Shown: positions 17,783 to 27,100, counted from the first letter of the stretch. The stretch: 64,000 nucleotides of DNA from Microbacterium aurum (GCF_016907815.1 NZ_JAFBCQ010000001.1:1550001-1614000); one strand, 5' to 3'. The notes: generated from the sequence alone by a model not told the origin. Numbers and translations are program-made.

Positions 17783-18901
17783 TCAGCGGCGCATCGCGTC
17801 GATCGTGTAGTCGATCGCCTTGATCAGCTGGCGCACGTCGTCCGGCTCGATGGAGACGAAGGTCGCGATGCGCAACTGGTTGCGGCCGAGCTTGCGGTAG
17901 GGCTCGGTGTCGACGATGCCGTTCGAGCGGAGGCTGGCGGCGACGGCCGCGGCATCCACCGTCTCATCGAAGTCGATCGTCACCACGACGGGGGAGCGGT
18001 CGGCGGGGTCGGCGACGAACGGCGTCGCGAACGAGGCCTCCTCCGCCCACGCGTACAGCGCACCGGAGGACTCTTCCGTGCGCGCGGCCGCCCAGCCGAG
18101 GCCGCCGTTGTCGTTGATCCACTCGAGCTGCTTGTCGAGGAGGAACAGCGTCGCGACCGCGGGCGTGTTGAGGGTCTGGTTCAGGCGCGAGTTGTCGAGC
18201 GCGTTCTTCAGGCTCAGGAACTCGGGGATGTACCGGCCGGATGCCGCGACGCGCTCGATCCGCTCGATCGCGGCGGGGGAGACCGCTGCGAACCACAGGC
18301 CGCCGTCGGAGCCGAGGTTCTTCTGCGGTGCGAAGTAGTAGACGTCCGCCTCGGAGACGCGGAAGTTGATGCCGCCGGCGGCGCTCGTCGCGTCGATGAC
18401 GGTCAGGGCGCCGTCATCGCCGTGAACGCGCTCGACGGGAGCGGCGACGCCGGTCGAGGTCTCGTTGTGCGGCCAGGCGTAGACGTCGACCCCTTCCACT
18501 GCCTCGGGGGCGGTGCGGGTGCCGGGCTCGGCCTTGCGCACGTCGGGGGCCTGCAGCCACGGGGCGGCCGCCGCGGCGGCGAACTTGCCGCCGAACTCAC
18601 CGAACACGAGGTTCTGCGCGCGGTTCTCGATGAGTCCGAACGCCGCGGCGTCCCAGAATGCCGTGGAGCCGCCGTTGCCGAGGATGATCTCGTAGCCCTC
18701 CGGCAGCCGCAGCAGGTCGGACAGCCCCGCGCGCACCTGGCCGACGAGGCCCTTGACCGGCGCCTGCCGGTGCGAGGTGCCCAGCAGCACCGCGCCGGGG
18801 CCGGCGAGCGCGGCGACCTGCTCGGGGCGGATCTTGGACGGGCCGCAGCCAAAACGTCCGTCGGTGGGCAGGATCTCGCGAGGCAGCGTCACGTGGGCCA
18901 T
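17783..18901 (-). CDS. serC: Phosphoserine aminotransferase
   Basis: The 372-residue class V aminotransferase starts MAHVTLPREILPTDGRFGCGPSKIRPEQ, typical of the actinobacterial SerC subfamily. The PLP-binding lysine lies in YYFAPQKNLGSDGG, with DATSAAGG and the N-x-T-S-T-G-V region upstream. It converts 3-phosphohydroxypyruvate and glutamate to phosphoserine in serine synthesis. A TAGAAT -10-like element lies just before the ATG. It is convergent with DUF3027 and divergent from the DtxR-type gene. Confidence 0.96.
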   Translation of the reverse strand: MAHVTLPREILPTDGRFGCGPSKIRPEQVAALAGPGAVLLGTSHRQAPVKGLVGQVRAGLSDLLRLPEGYEIILGNGGSTAFWDAAAFGLIENRAQNLVFGEFGGKFAAAAAAPWLQAPDVRKAEPGTRTAPEAVEGVDVYAWPHNETSTGVAAPVERVHGDDGALTVIDATSAAGGINFRVSEADVYYFAPQKNLGSDGGLWFAAVSPAAIERIERVAASGRYIPEFLSLKNALDNSRLNQTLNTPAVATLFLLDKQLEWINDNGGLGWAAARTEESSGALYAWAEEASFATPFVADPADRSPVVVTIDFDETVDAAAVAASLRSNGIVDTEPYRKLGRNQLRIATFVSIEPDDVRQLIKAIDYTIDAMRR

Positions 18902-19010
18902 GGACTGATTCTAGGGTCGCCGCCGTCCGCGTCCGGACGTCGGGCCGTCACAAACGACTAGGCTGAACGAGACCGTCCTCGCCCGTTCGCCCCGTGATTC
19001 AAGGCCAGCC

Positions 19011-19718
19011 ATGACCGATCTGATCGACACCACCGAGATGTACCTGCGCACCATCCTCGAGCTCGAGGAGGAGGGCATCGTCCCCCTGCGTGCGCGCATC
19101 TCCGAGCGACTGGGGCACTCCGGGCCCACGGTCTCGCAGACGATCGGCCGCATGGAGCGCGATGGCCTCGTCATCGTCTCGGAGGACCGCTCGCTCGAGC
19201 TGACCACCCCCGGCCGCCAGAAGGCGATCGACGTCATGCGCAAGCACCGCCTCGCGGAGCGCCTGCTGAGCGATGTCATCGGACTGGACTGGGCGTACGT
19301 GCACGAGGAGGCCTGCCGCTGGGAGCACGTCATGAGCGAGCTCGTCGAGCGCCGCCTCATCGAGCTGCTCGGCCACCCCACCGAGTCGCCCTACGGCAAC
19401 CCGATCCCGGGGCTCGACCAGCTGGGGGATGTGCCCGCGCACACCTTCAACGAGGGTGTCGTGGGCCTCGTACGGCAGCTGAACGAGGTCGGCGGCCCTC
19501 TCACCGGCACCGTGCGGCGCCTCGCCGAGCCGGCCCAGGTCGACCCCGAACTGCTGGAGCAGCTGCGCGATGCCGGTGTGCTTCCCGGGGCCCGCGGTCA
19601 GTACCGTTTCAGCGAGGGCTACGTGCTCGTGCAGATGGACGGTCAGAGCGAGGGCCTGGAGCTGCCCGTCGAGGTCGCATCGCACATCTTCCTGGTGGAT
19701 GCCGCGCCCCAGGCGTGA
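19011..19718 (+). CDS. DtxR-family metal-dependent transcriptional regulator
   Basis: The 235-residue protein starts MTDLIDTTEMYLRTILELEEEG, the standard DtxR/IdeR winged-helix N-terminus. SGPTVSQTIGRMERDGLV is the recognition region, and the dimerisation/metal domain contains VHEEACRWEHVMSE, where Cys, Glu and His are metal ligands in DtxR/IdeR. An SH3-like FeoA-type domain occupies residues ~150-235. Keeping cysteine at the ancillary ligand position favours iron over manganese sensing. TAGGCT at 18959-18964 is a likely -10. Confidence 0.93.
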   Translation: MTDLIDTTEMYLRTILELEEEGIVPLRARISERLGHSGPTVSQTIGRMERDGLVIVSEDRSLELTTPGRQKAIDVMRKHRLAERLLSDVIGLDWAYVHEEACRWEHVMSELVERRLIELLGHPTESPYGNPIPGLDQLGDVPAHTFNEGVVGLVRQLNEVGGPLTGTVRRLAEPAQVDPELLEQLRDAGVLPGARGQYRFSEGYVLVQMDGQSEGLELPVEVASHIFLVDAAPQA

Positions 19719-19780
19719 GCGGCACCGCGCGGCCGAGCCTGGACATCGCCCGGTAAACGGCTGGGCACACGTGCTCCCGC

Positions 19781-19809
19781 GTGACATATTCGTTACCTTC
19801 CGGTAGCCT
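19781..19809 (+). promoter_or_regulatory. Promoter of the M23 peptidase gene
   Basis: GTGACA (19781-19786), a 17-base spacer, and TAGCCT (19804-19809) form a good sigma-A-type promoter. Transcription would start near 19816, leaving about 155 bases of untranslated leader, unusually long for this window. Confidence 0.6.
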
Positions 19810-19815
19810 CGAAAA

Positions 19816-19971
19816 GTCCAACGGCGAGAAGCCCGCCACGGATCTCCGCACGAATTGCCTCATCGGTTCGTCGTTCGCGCGGTGAAGCCCGTACATCTGT
19901 GCCCCGACACCGAGTGCCGACGAACCAGCATCCTTCCCCTGGGGGAGGGCGGCGGAGGCGCCGGAGGACCA
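19816..19971 (+). promoter_or_regulatory. Long structured 5' leader of the M23 peptidase gene
   Basis: The leader contains a perfect long-range stem, GGTTCGTCG (19865-19873) with CGACGAACC (19918-19926). A GC hairpin CCTTCCCC/GGGGAGGG (about 19931-19948) follows immediately upstream of the GGAGG ribosome binding site. Cell-wall hydrolase genes in actinobacteria are often under c-di-AMP (ydaO) riboswitches, but the conserved ydaO core could not be matched by eye. A cis-regulatory RNA of unknown class is possible. Confidence 0.4.
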
Positions 19972-20874
19972 TTGGCTGAACAGTTCGATTCGCCGCAGGA
20001 GACACCCGAGTCCGAAGCGACGACACCCGATCAGCGCCGTGCGCGACGCGTCCCGATCGCTCGACGTCTGACGACGTCGACCGCTCCCGCAGCATCCACC
20101 CCCGCGAAGACCACGCCCCGTCGCCTGCGCGGCGGCGCGCACCCGGTGCGCAGCTTCGTGACCGTCGCGGCCGTCGCCGGCCTCGTCGCCACCGTCGCGA
20201 TCCCCGCTTTCGCCGCGACCGGCGGCAACACGGCAGAAGCCGCCGTCACGACGGTGCAGCAGGTCGCCGCCAAGAACGCGCAGTCGCTCGTCGTCGCCTC
20301 CGAGGCGACCCCGGCCGCCCTCGCCCGCGGCAGCTACTCCGCGACCACGCCCGAGGAGATCCAGGCCAAGAAGGACGAGGAAGCGGCCAAGGCCGCCGCC
20401 GCGGCCCGCATCGCCGCGGCCGCCTCGACCGCGTCGGCCGCGTCGGCCGCCTACAGCGGCGCCATCGCGCAGTCGATCGCGCCGGCCGGCTCCGTCGTGC
20501 GTCCGCTCACGTCGTTCACGAGCTTCGGCACCCCGTATGCCGGCCATAAGGGCACCGACTACATGGCACCCCTCGGCACGCCGCTGTACGCGATCGCCGA
20601 CGGCGTCGTCGTGGAGTCGACCGAGAACGGTCCTGGCTGGGGCGTCTACGTGAAGATCGCCCACAACATCGGCGGCAACACGGTCACCTCGCTCTACGCG
20701 CACATGATGTACGGCAGCCGCCGCGTCACGGTCGGCCAGACCGTCTCGGCCGGTCAGCTCATCGGCCAGGTTAGCGACACCGGTCGCGCCTACGGCACGC
20801 ACCTGCACCTGGAGATCTACGTCAACGGGTCGTGGGTCAACTCGGAGAGCTGGCTCGTCGCCAACGCGGGCTGA
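19972..20874 (+). CDS. M23 family metallopeptidase (cell-wall endopeptidase)
   Basis: TTG at 19972 is chosen as start because GGAGGACCA lies directly upstream; the longer frame has no ribosome binding site. The 300-residue protein has a basic cytoplasmic N-terminus of ~55 residues, a membrane segment or signal anchor at ~62-82, an Ala/Lys/Glu-rich helical linker (~105-160), and a C-terminal peptidase M23 domain. The zinc ligands are visible in GHKGTDYMAP (HxxxD) and THLHLEIYV (HxH). It probably cleaves peptidoglycan cross-bridges outside the membrane. Confidence 0.9.
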   Translation: MAEQFDSPQETPESEATTPDQRRARRVPIARRLTTSTAPAASTPAKTTPRRLRGGAHPVRSFVTVAAVAGLVATVAIPAFAATGGNTAEAAVTTVQQVAAKNAQSLVVASEATPAALARGSYSATTPEEIQAKKDEEAAKAAAAARIAAAASTASAASAAYSGAIAQSIAPAGSVVRPLTSFTSFGTPYAGHKGTDYMAPLGTPLYAIADGVVVESTENGPGWGVYVKIAHNIGGNTVTSLYAHMMYGSRRVTVGQTVSAGQLIGQVSDTGRAYGTHLHLEIYVNGSWVNSESWLVANAG

Positions 20875-20938
20875 GCGCGCGACACGCGGCATCCGTTCAC
20901 CTGCTTTTCGCCTTCCCGCTCTCGCGCTGTATTAGCCT

Positions 20939-21098
20939 GAACCCGACGCTCGCAGAGCCGAGGGGGAGCCGATGGACGCAGCACCTCGCATTCGAACCGT
21001 GAATGCGCTCGGTCGCTATGTGCTTCGGCATCGTGTGCACGACTGCCGCGACTTCTGTCGTGGCATCAGGGCGCTGTCTTTATGACAGCGCCTTTTTT
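20939..21098 (+). ncRNA. Candidate small transcript ending in a strong terminator
   Basis: A -10-like TAGCCT (20933-20938) is followed by a ~150-base stretch ending in a textbook terminator. It contains a 37-codon frame (20972-21085) with an AGGGGGAG ribosome binding site whose stop TGA sits in the terminator stem, a layout seen in leader-peptide attenuators. Third-position GC of that frame is only about 60%, far below neighbouring genes, so an RNA is at least as likely as a peptide. The downstream gene encodes an HNH protein. Confidence 0.35.
21070..21098 (+). terminator. Rho-independent terminator
   Basis: GGCGCTGTC (21070-21078), loop TTTAT and GACAGCGCC (21084-21092) form a perfect 9-bp stem followed by six T residues. 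This is the only classical U-tract terminator noticed in the window. Confidence 0.92.
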
Positions 21099-21181
21099 CG
21101 TGCCTGCGCCGCCTCGTCCGCGTGAGCTCGCACACACCGGAGCGCCGTTGAAGCCATCACGGCCGGTCGAGAGGAAGTCGC

Positions 21182-21679
21182 ATGCGCACCCTGGTACTGA
21201 ACGCGGGATATGAGCCGCTGGCCGTCGTCTCGTTCAAGCGGGCACTCGTGCTCGTGATGAACGAGAAGGCCACCGTGATCGAACGGATCGAGGAGAATCC
21301 CGTCTGGGGGATCGGCGGCTCGCGCGATCGACCGGCGGTGATCGTGCTGACCCGGTACGTGCGGGTGCCCGGCGCCCGGCGCGTGCCAGTGACCCGGCGT
21401 GGCGTGCTGCGGCGAGACGGGCATCGATGCGGCTACTGCGGCAAGGCGGCGACGACCATCGACCACGTGCTGCCGCGTTCGCGCGGCGGCGTCGACTCGT
21501 GGGAGAACCTCGTGGCGTGCTGCCTGCGCTGCAACAACCTGAAGGGCGACCGCACACCGCAGGAGATGGGGTGGGAGCTGCGCTGGCTGCCGCAGCCGCC
21601 GCGCGGAGCGCAGTGGACGGTGCGGGGCACCGAGCGGAGCGAGCCGGCCTGGGAGCCCTACCTGTCGCTCGCCGCCTGA
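21182..21679 (+). CDS. HNH endonuclease family protein
   Basis: The 165-residue protein starts MRTLVLNAGYEPLAVVSFKRA, and the C-terminal half carries an HNH/zinc domain. CGYC and CLRC are the structural zinc cysteines, DHVLPRSRGGVDSWENL supplies the catalytic histidine and central N region, and CNNLKGDRTP completes the motif. This short family is near-universal in actinobacteria and is not linked to restriction; its role is unknown. A GAGAGGAAG ribosome binding site precedes the ATG. Confidence 0.9.
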   Translation: MRTLVLNAGYEPLAVVSFKRALVLVMNEKATVIERIEENPVWGIGGSRDRPAVIVLTRYVRVPGARRVPVTRRGVLRRDGHRCGYCGKAATTIDHVLPRSRGGVDSWENLVACCLRCNNLKGDRTPQEMGWELRWLPQPPRGAQWTVRGTERSEPAWEPYLSLAA

Positions 21680-21732
21680 GACCCGCGCGCGGGTCCGTGT
21701 CGGAACCCGTGATTATCTTCGACCTCGACGGA

Positions 21733-21761
21733 TTGAGGTGTTAGAACAAATGTTCTAGCCT
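21733..21761 (+). promoter_or_regulatory. SOS-controlled promoter with LexA box (21742-21757) for imuA'-imuB
   Basis: TAGAACAAATGTTCTA at 21742-21757 is a perfect palindrome close to the actinobacterial LexA box (TCGAAC-N4-GTTCGA). It fills the spacer of a promoter with -35 TTGAGG (21733-21738), 17-base spacing and -10 TAGCCT (21756-21761). The GTG start at 21768 lies at the expected transcription start, so the transcript is leaderless. LexA binding would block RNA polymerase. Confidence 0.85.
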
Positions 21762-21767
21762 GTCGAG

Positions 21768-22487
21768 GTGAGGTCGATCGTGGGGAACGCTGCTGTCGCG
21801 GATGCCGCGGGCACCGTCCGTGCGCTGCGGGCGCAGCTGGAGCGCATGCAGGGCCGACGTCTGGACACCCCCGTGCTGCCGGTTCCTCCCGCGCTGGCGG
21901 CGCTGCTGCCCGGCGGCGGCCTGCGCCCCGGCGCCTCGTACTCGCTGGGCCGCTCGACCTCGCTGCTGTTCGCGCTGCTGGCGCGCCCCTCGCGCGAGGG
22001 CTCGTGGTGCGCCGCGATCGGCATGCCGCACCTGGGCGCTGAGGCGGCCCGCGCGGCGGGCGTCGACCTCGAGCGCCTCGTACTGGTGCCCGAGCCGGGG
22101 GAGCGGTGGCTCACCGTGACCGCGACGGTGGCCGATGTGCTGCCGGTCGTGGCGGTGCGTCCGCCGGCGCGGGCGAAGGATGCCGACATCGCGCGGCTCG
22201 CGGCGCGCATGCGCGAACGCGAGGCGGTGCTGCTGGTGCAGGGACCGTGGCCGCAGACCGAGGCGATGATCGACGTCGGCGATCCGTCGTGGTCGGGTCT
22301 CGGCGACGGCTACGGGCTGCTGGAGGGGCGGGAGCTGACGGTGACCGTGACGAGCCGGCGGTTCCCGATGCCGCGGTCCGGGCGCGTGCTGCTCCCCGAC
22401 GCGCAGGGCGGACTGGCCGCGGGGCAGGCCCCGGCATCCGTCCCCGCCGCGGCGAGGGAGAGCGCACCTCTCCGGGCGGTGGGGTGA
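21768..22487 (+). CDS. imuA: ImuA'-like SOS mutasome protein
   Basis: The 239-residue protein is RecA-like in outline but lacks a Walker A motif. It contains PALAALLPGGGLRPGASYSLG followed by a stretch corresponding to the RecA core beta sheet. This pattern and its position before imuB and dnaE2 identify it as ImuA', the accessory factor that recruits ImuB/DnaE2 in mycobacterial damage-induced mutagenesis. The stop overlaps the imuB GTG (GTGA), so the two are coupled. It is controlled by the LexA box directly upstream. Confidence 0.85.
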   Translation: MRSIVGNAAVADAAGTVRALRAQLERMQGRRLDTPVLPVPPALAALLPGGGLRPGASYSLGRSTSLLFALLARPSREGSWCAAIGMPHLGAEAARAAGVDLERLVLVPEPGERWLTVTATVADVLPVVAVRPPARAKDADIARLAARMREREAVLLVQGPWPQTEAMIDVGDPSWSGLGDGYGLLEGRELTVTVTSRRFPMPRSGRVLLPDAQGGLAAGQAPASVPAAARESAPLRAVG

Positions 22488-24073
22488 GGAAGATGGGAGC
22501 GAACACCGCCGAGGCCGCGCCGCGGAGCATCGTGGTGTGGGTGCCGGACTGGCCGATCGTGGCACTCACGCGTGACGGCGACGATCCGCTCGACGCCGCG
22601 CAGCCGATCGCCGTCTTCCACAAGGGCGTCGTCGTGGCCTGCTCGGCCGCTGCCCGTGCCGAGGGGGTGCGCCGGGGGCAGCGGCGCCGCGACGCGCAGG
22701 CACGGTGCCCGCAGGTGACGGTCGTGGAGGCCGATCCGGTGCGCGACCACCGGGCGTTCGCGCCGCTGATCGCCCAGATCGAGGAGCAGGCGCCGGGGGT
22801 GCAGCTGCTGCAGCCGGGCCTGTGCGCGCTACGCGCGCGGGGACCGGCGCGCTACTTCGGCGGCGAGGCGGCGGCGGCCACGGTGCTCGCCGGGGCGGTG
22901 CAGGCGACGGGGGTCGCGGAGGTGCGGGTGGGCATCGCCGACGGCACGTTCACGGCGGAGCAGGCCGCCCGGTCGGGCACCCGGCCCGGCGATCCGGTGC
23001 GGATCGTGCCGGCGGGGCAGGCGGCGGCGTTCCTCGCGCCGCTGCCAGTCACGGTGCTCGACGAAGAGCTCGCGCCGCTGTTCGCCCGGCTCGGGGTGCA
23101 GACCCTGGGCGAGGTCGCCGCCCTCGGCGCGGATCGGCTCGGCGAGCGGTTCGGCGCGCGCGGCGCGCGCCTGCACGCGCTCGCGGCCGGGTGCGACCCC
23201 CGGCTCGTGGCGCCGCGCACGCCGCCGCCGGAGCTGCACCGCGAGGCGGTGTTCGAGCCGCCGGTCGAGATCGCCGACCAGATCGCGTTCGGGGTGCGTG
23301 TGCCGGCCGAGGAGTTCGTCGCGCGCCTCGGGCAGGCCGGGCTCGTCTGCACCGAGCTGCGGGTCGTGCTCACCGGCGAGAACGGCGACCGCAGCGACCG
23401 GGTATGGCTGCACCCCGGCGCGTTCGACGCGGCCGCGATCGTCGACCGGGTGCGCTGGCAGCTGGCCGAGCAGGAGCAGACCGGGCGACAGGGAACCGGA
23501 GGTCTGCGCAGCGCCGTGGTGCGGGTGCGGATCGAGCCGGAGGCGGTGGATGCCGCCGCCCACCACACCGCGCGGCTGTTCGGCTCCGGCCCCGAAGAGC
23601 GCGTGCACCGCGCCCTCTCGCGCGTGCAGGCGATGCTCGGCCACCAGGCGGTGCTCACTCCCGAGATCGGCGGGGGCCGGTGGCTCGCCGAGCGCCAGCG
23701 GCTCGTGCCCTGGGGAGATCGGGGGGACGGTCGGGCGGCGAGTGTCGACCGGCCCTGGCCCGGGAGCCTTCCGGGTCCGTTGCCGGCGACGGTGTTCCGT
23801 GCCGGCATGCCGGTGGCCGTGCTCGACGCCGACGACGACATGGTCGCCGTCGACGGTCGCGGCGCGCTGACCGCGGACCCCGCCGTGCTGGAGGTCGCCG
23901 GGCGACGCCGCGGCATCCGCACCTGGGCCGGTCCCTGGCCGGTGATCGAGCGCGGGTGGGATCCGGCGCGGGCGCGGCGGGCGCACCGGTTCCAGATGGT
24001 CGACGACGCGCAGGCGGCCTGGCTGCTGGTGTGCGAAGAGGGCGGCTGGCAGGCCGAGGGTATCTATGACTGA
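22484..24073 (+). CDS. imuB: ImuB, catalytically degenerate Y-family polymerase-like protein
   Basis: The 529-residue protein aligns in outline with DinB-type polymerases: palm/fingers up to ~residue 170, helix-hairpin-helix thumb (LFARLGVQTLGEVAALGADRL), then a little-finger region. The palm strand reads SIVVWVPDWPIVAL, where active enzymes have the catalytic D-x-D-x-F, and the later S-x-D-E motif is missing, so no polymerase activity is expected. ImuB serves as adaptor linking the beta clamp, ImuA' and DnaE2. GTG at 22484 is used for its GTGA overlap; ATG at 22493 is a close alternative. Confidence 0.88.
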   Translation: MRKMGANTAEAAPRSIVVWVPDWPIVALTRDGDDPLDAAQPIAVFHKGVVVACSAAARAEGVRRGQRRRDAQARCPQVTVVEADPVRDHRAFAPLIAQIEEQAPGVQLLQPGLCALRARGPARYFGGEAAAATVLAGAVQATGVAEVRVGIADGTFTAEQAARSGTRPGDPVRIVPAGQAAAFLAPLPVTVLDEELAPLFARLGVQTLGEVAALGADRLGERFGARGARLHALAAGCDPRLVAPRTPPPELHREAVFEPPVEIADQIAFGVRVPAEEFVARLGQAGLVCTELRVVLTGENGDRSDRVWLHPGAFDAAAIVDRVRWQLAEQEQTGRQGTGGLRSAVVRVRIEPEAVDAAAHHTARLFGSGPEERVHRALSRVQAMLGHQAVLTPEIGGGRWLAERQRLVPWGDRGDGRAASVDRPWPGSLPGPLPATVFRAGMPVAVLDADDDMVAVDGRGALTADPAVLEVAGRRRGIRTWAGPWPVIERGWDPARARRAHRFQMVDDAQAAWLLVCEEGGWQAEGIYD

Positions 24074-24084
24074 TTGCGACTTCC

Positions 24085-24108
24085 GGTCCCTGAGCTTGTC
24101 GAAGGGCG
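24085..24108. repeat. Extragenic repeat CTGAGCTTGTCGAAGGG family
   Basis: The sequence GGTCCCTGAGCTTGTCGAAG lies in the 39-base gap between imuB and dnaE2. The same word is a very common interspersed repeat in actinobacterial genomes, from general knowledge; only this copy was noticed here. It separates two genes that are otherwise close-coupled. Confidence 0.5.
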
Positions 24109-24112
24109 ACTG

Positions 24113-27100
24113 ATGGGCTTCAACAATCCCTCGGTGACCTGGGCCGAGATGGCGCGGCTGCTCGACGCCCCGAGCCCGGCGGGCACGCCCGGCGCCCCGG
24201 ATGCGCCGCGAAAGCCCGGCGCCCGAGCCCTCGGCGGACCCCGCGAGCCGGACGGCGGCGACGGGCCGGCGTTCTCGCGCAAACGGGGATCGTATGCGCC
24301 GCCCGCGATCGAGCGTCCCGCGGATGCCGTGCCGTACGCCGAGCTGCACGCGCACTCGTCCTTCTCCTTCCTCGATGGCGCGTCGGCGCCGGCGGAGCTT
24401 GCGGAGGAGGCGGAGCGCCTCGGCCTGCACGCCCTCGCGATCACCGATCACGACGGGTTCTACGGCATCGCCCGGTTCGCCGAAGCCGCCGAGCACCTGC
24501 AGGTGGCCACCGTGTTCGGGGCGGAGCTGTCGCTGGGCCTGCCCGCCGTGCAGAGCGGCGTCGCCGACCCCGCCGGCTCCCACCTGCTCGTGCTCGCCCG
24601 CGGCGAGGAGGGGTATCACCGGCTCGCCGCGGCGATCACCCACGCCCAGCTGGCCGGGGGCGAGAAAGGCCGGCCGCGCTACGACCTGGACGAGCTGGCG
24701 GAGCGGGCGGACGGGCACTGGGCGATCCTCACCGGATGCCGGAAGGGCACCGTCCGGCAGGCGCTGGCGGCCGGGGGTGCGGGCGCGGCGGCATCCGAGC
24801 TCGACCTGCTCATCTCGCGCTTCGGGCCTGACGCCGTCAACGTCGAGCTCATCGACCACGGCAATCCGACCGACACCCGCGACAACGACGTCCTCGCGGC
24901 GCTCGCCGCCGAGCGGGGACTGCCGGTGCTCGCGACGAACAACGTGCACTACGACGTGCCTGAGCGGGTGCACCTGGCGGCGGCGATCGCGGCGGTGCGG
25001 GCGAATCGGGGGCTCGACGAGCTCGACGGCTGGCTGCCGTCGCACGCGAGCGCGCATCTGCGCTCCGGCGCCGAGATGACCCGGCGGTTCCGGCGCTACC
25101 CGGGGGCGATCGCGCGCACCGTGACGCTCGCCGACGAGCTGGCCTTCCCGCTGCGGCGCGCGAAGCCCGCGCTGCCGAAGCTGCCCGTGCCGGAGGGGCA
25201 CACGCCGATGTCGTGGCTGCGCGAGCTCGTGTGGGGTGCCGTCCCGCGGAAGTACCCCGACCTCAGCGCCGAGGACCGGGCGCGCATCGAACGGGAGCTC
25301 GATGTGATCGCGCAGAAGGACTTTCCGGGGTACTTCCTCATCGTGCACGGCATCGTCGCCGAGGCGCGGCGCCGCGGCATCCTGTGTCAGGGGCGGGGGT
25401 CGGCGGCCAACAGCGCCGTCTGCTATCTGCTGGACATCACGGCGATCGATTCGATCTTCTACCGGCTGCCGTTCGAGCGGTTCCTCTCGGCGATGCGGGA
25501 GGAGGAGCCCGACATCGACGTCGACTTCGACTCCGACCGGCGCGAGGAGATCATCCAGTGGGTGTTCGACACGTACGGGCGCGAGCGGGCGGCGCAGGTC
25601 GCGAACGTGATCCAGTACCGGCCGAAGAACGCGGTGCGCGACATGGCGAAGGCGCTCGGGCATTCGCCGGGGCAGCAGGATGCCTGGTCGAAGCAGGTGG
25701 ACCGGTGGGACGGGGTGTACGAGGCGCACGATCACGACATCCCCGATCGGGTGCTGGCCTACGCCGGCGAGCTGCTGAAGGCGCCGCGGCACCTCGGCAT
25801 CCACTCCGGTGGGATGGTGCTCACCGAGCGGCCGGTCGGCGAGGTCGTGCCGATCGAGCACGCGCGGATGGACAAGCGCACCGTCATCCAGTGGGACAAG
25901 GACGACGCGGCGTGGATGGGGCTCGTGAAGTTCGATCTGCTCGGCCTCGGGATGCTCGCCGCCTTGCAGTACTGCTTCGACCTCATCGCGGAGGCGACGG
26001 GGGAGCACTGGAGCCTCGACGCGATCCCGAAAGAGGAGGCGGCGGTCTACGACATGCTGTGCCGGGCCGATTCGATCGGGGTGTTCCAGGTGGAGTCGCG
26101 GGCGCAGATGGGGCTCCTGCCGCGCCTGCAGCCGCGGCGGTTCTACGACCTCGTGATCGAGATCGCGCTGATCCGCCCGGGGCCGATCCAGGGCGGTGCG
26201 GTGCACCCGTACGTGCGGCGCAAGCTCGGGAAGGAGAAGGTGACGTATGCGCATCCGAAGCTGAAGCCGGTGCTGGAGCGCACCCTCGGCATCCCGGTCT
26301 TCCAGGAGCAGCTCATGCAGATGGGGATGGCCGTGGGGGATCTGTCGGGGGAGGATGCCGACGTGCTGCGCCGGGCGATGGGCTCCAAGCGCGGCATCGA
26401 GCGGATCGAGTCGGTGAAGGCGAAGCTGTACGCCGGGATGGCGCGCAACGGCCTGGTCGGTGAGGCGGCCGACGACATCTACGCGAAGATCCAGGCGTTC
26501 GCGAACTTCGGCTTCGCCGAGAGTCACTCGCTGTCGTTCGGGCTGCTCGTGTACGCGTCGTCGTGGCTGAAGCTGCACTATCCGGCGGCGTTCCTCGCGG
26601 CGCTCCTGCGCGCGCAGCCGATGGGGTTCTACTCGCCCGCGACGCTCACCGGCGACGCCCGGCGGCACGGGGTGCGAGTGCTGCGCCCCGACATCCACCT
26701 CTCGGGGGCGGATGCCGGGCTGGAACCCCTCCGGGACCCCACCCCGGTCGCCCCGCGAGCGAGCGCAGCGAGCGAGACGAAACGCGGTGACCCGACCGGA
26801 ATGCCCTCCTGCACCGAGCGCCACCAGCCGCCCGTCGGGGAGTTCCGGCCCGACGCGCCGGACGAGTCGGCCGCGCACCGCCGCGACGGCAACGTCGCCG
26901 TGCGGCTGGGGCTTGCCGCCGTCACCGGGGTGGGCAAGCCGCTGGCCGAGCGGATCGTCGCGGCGCGCGAGGCGGAGGGGCCGTTCCGGGACCTCCGCGA
27001 TCTCGTCCGCCGCACGAAGGCGACGGCGGCGCAGGTCGAGGCGCTCGCGACGGCCGGGGCGTTCGAGGGGATGGGCGTCAGCCGCCGGGAGGGGATCTGG

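Noticed and set aside
19816..19971. Assignment of the M23 leader as a c-di-AMP (ydaO) riboswitch
   Set aside because: Gene context fits but the conserved core could not be matched by eye; kept only as a structured leader of unknown class.
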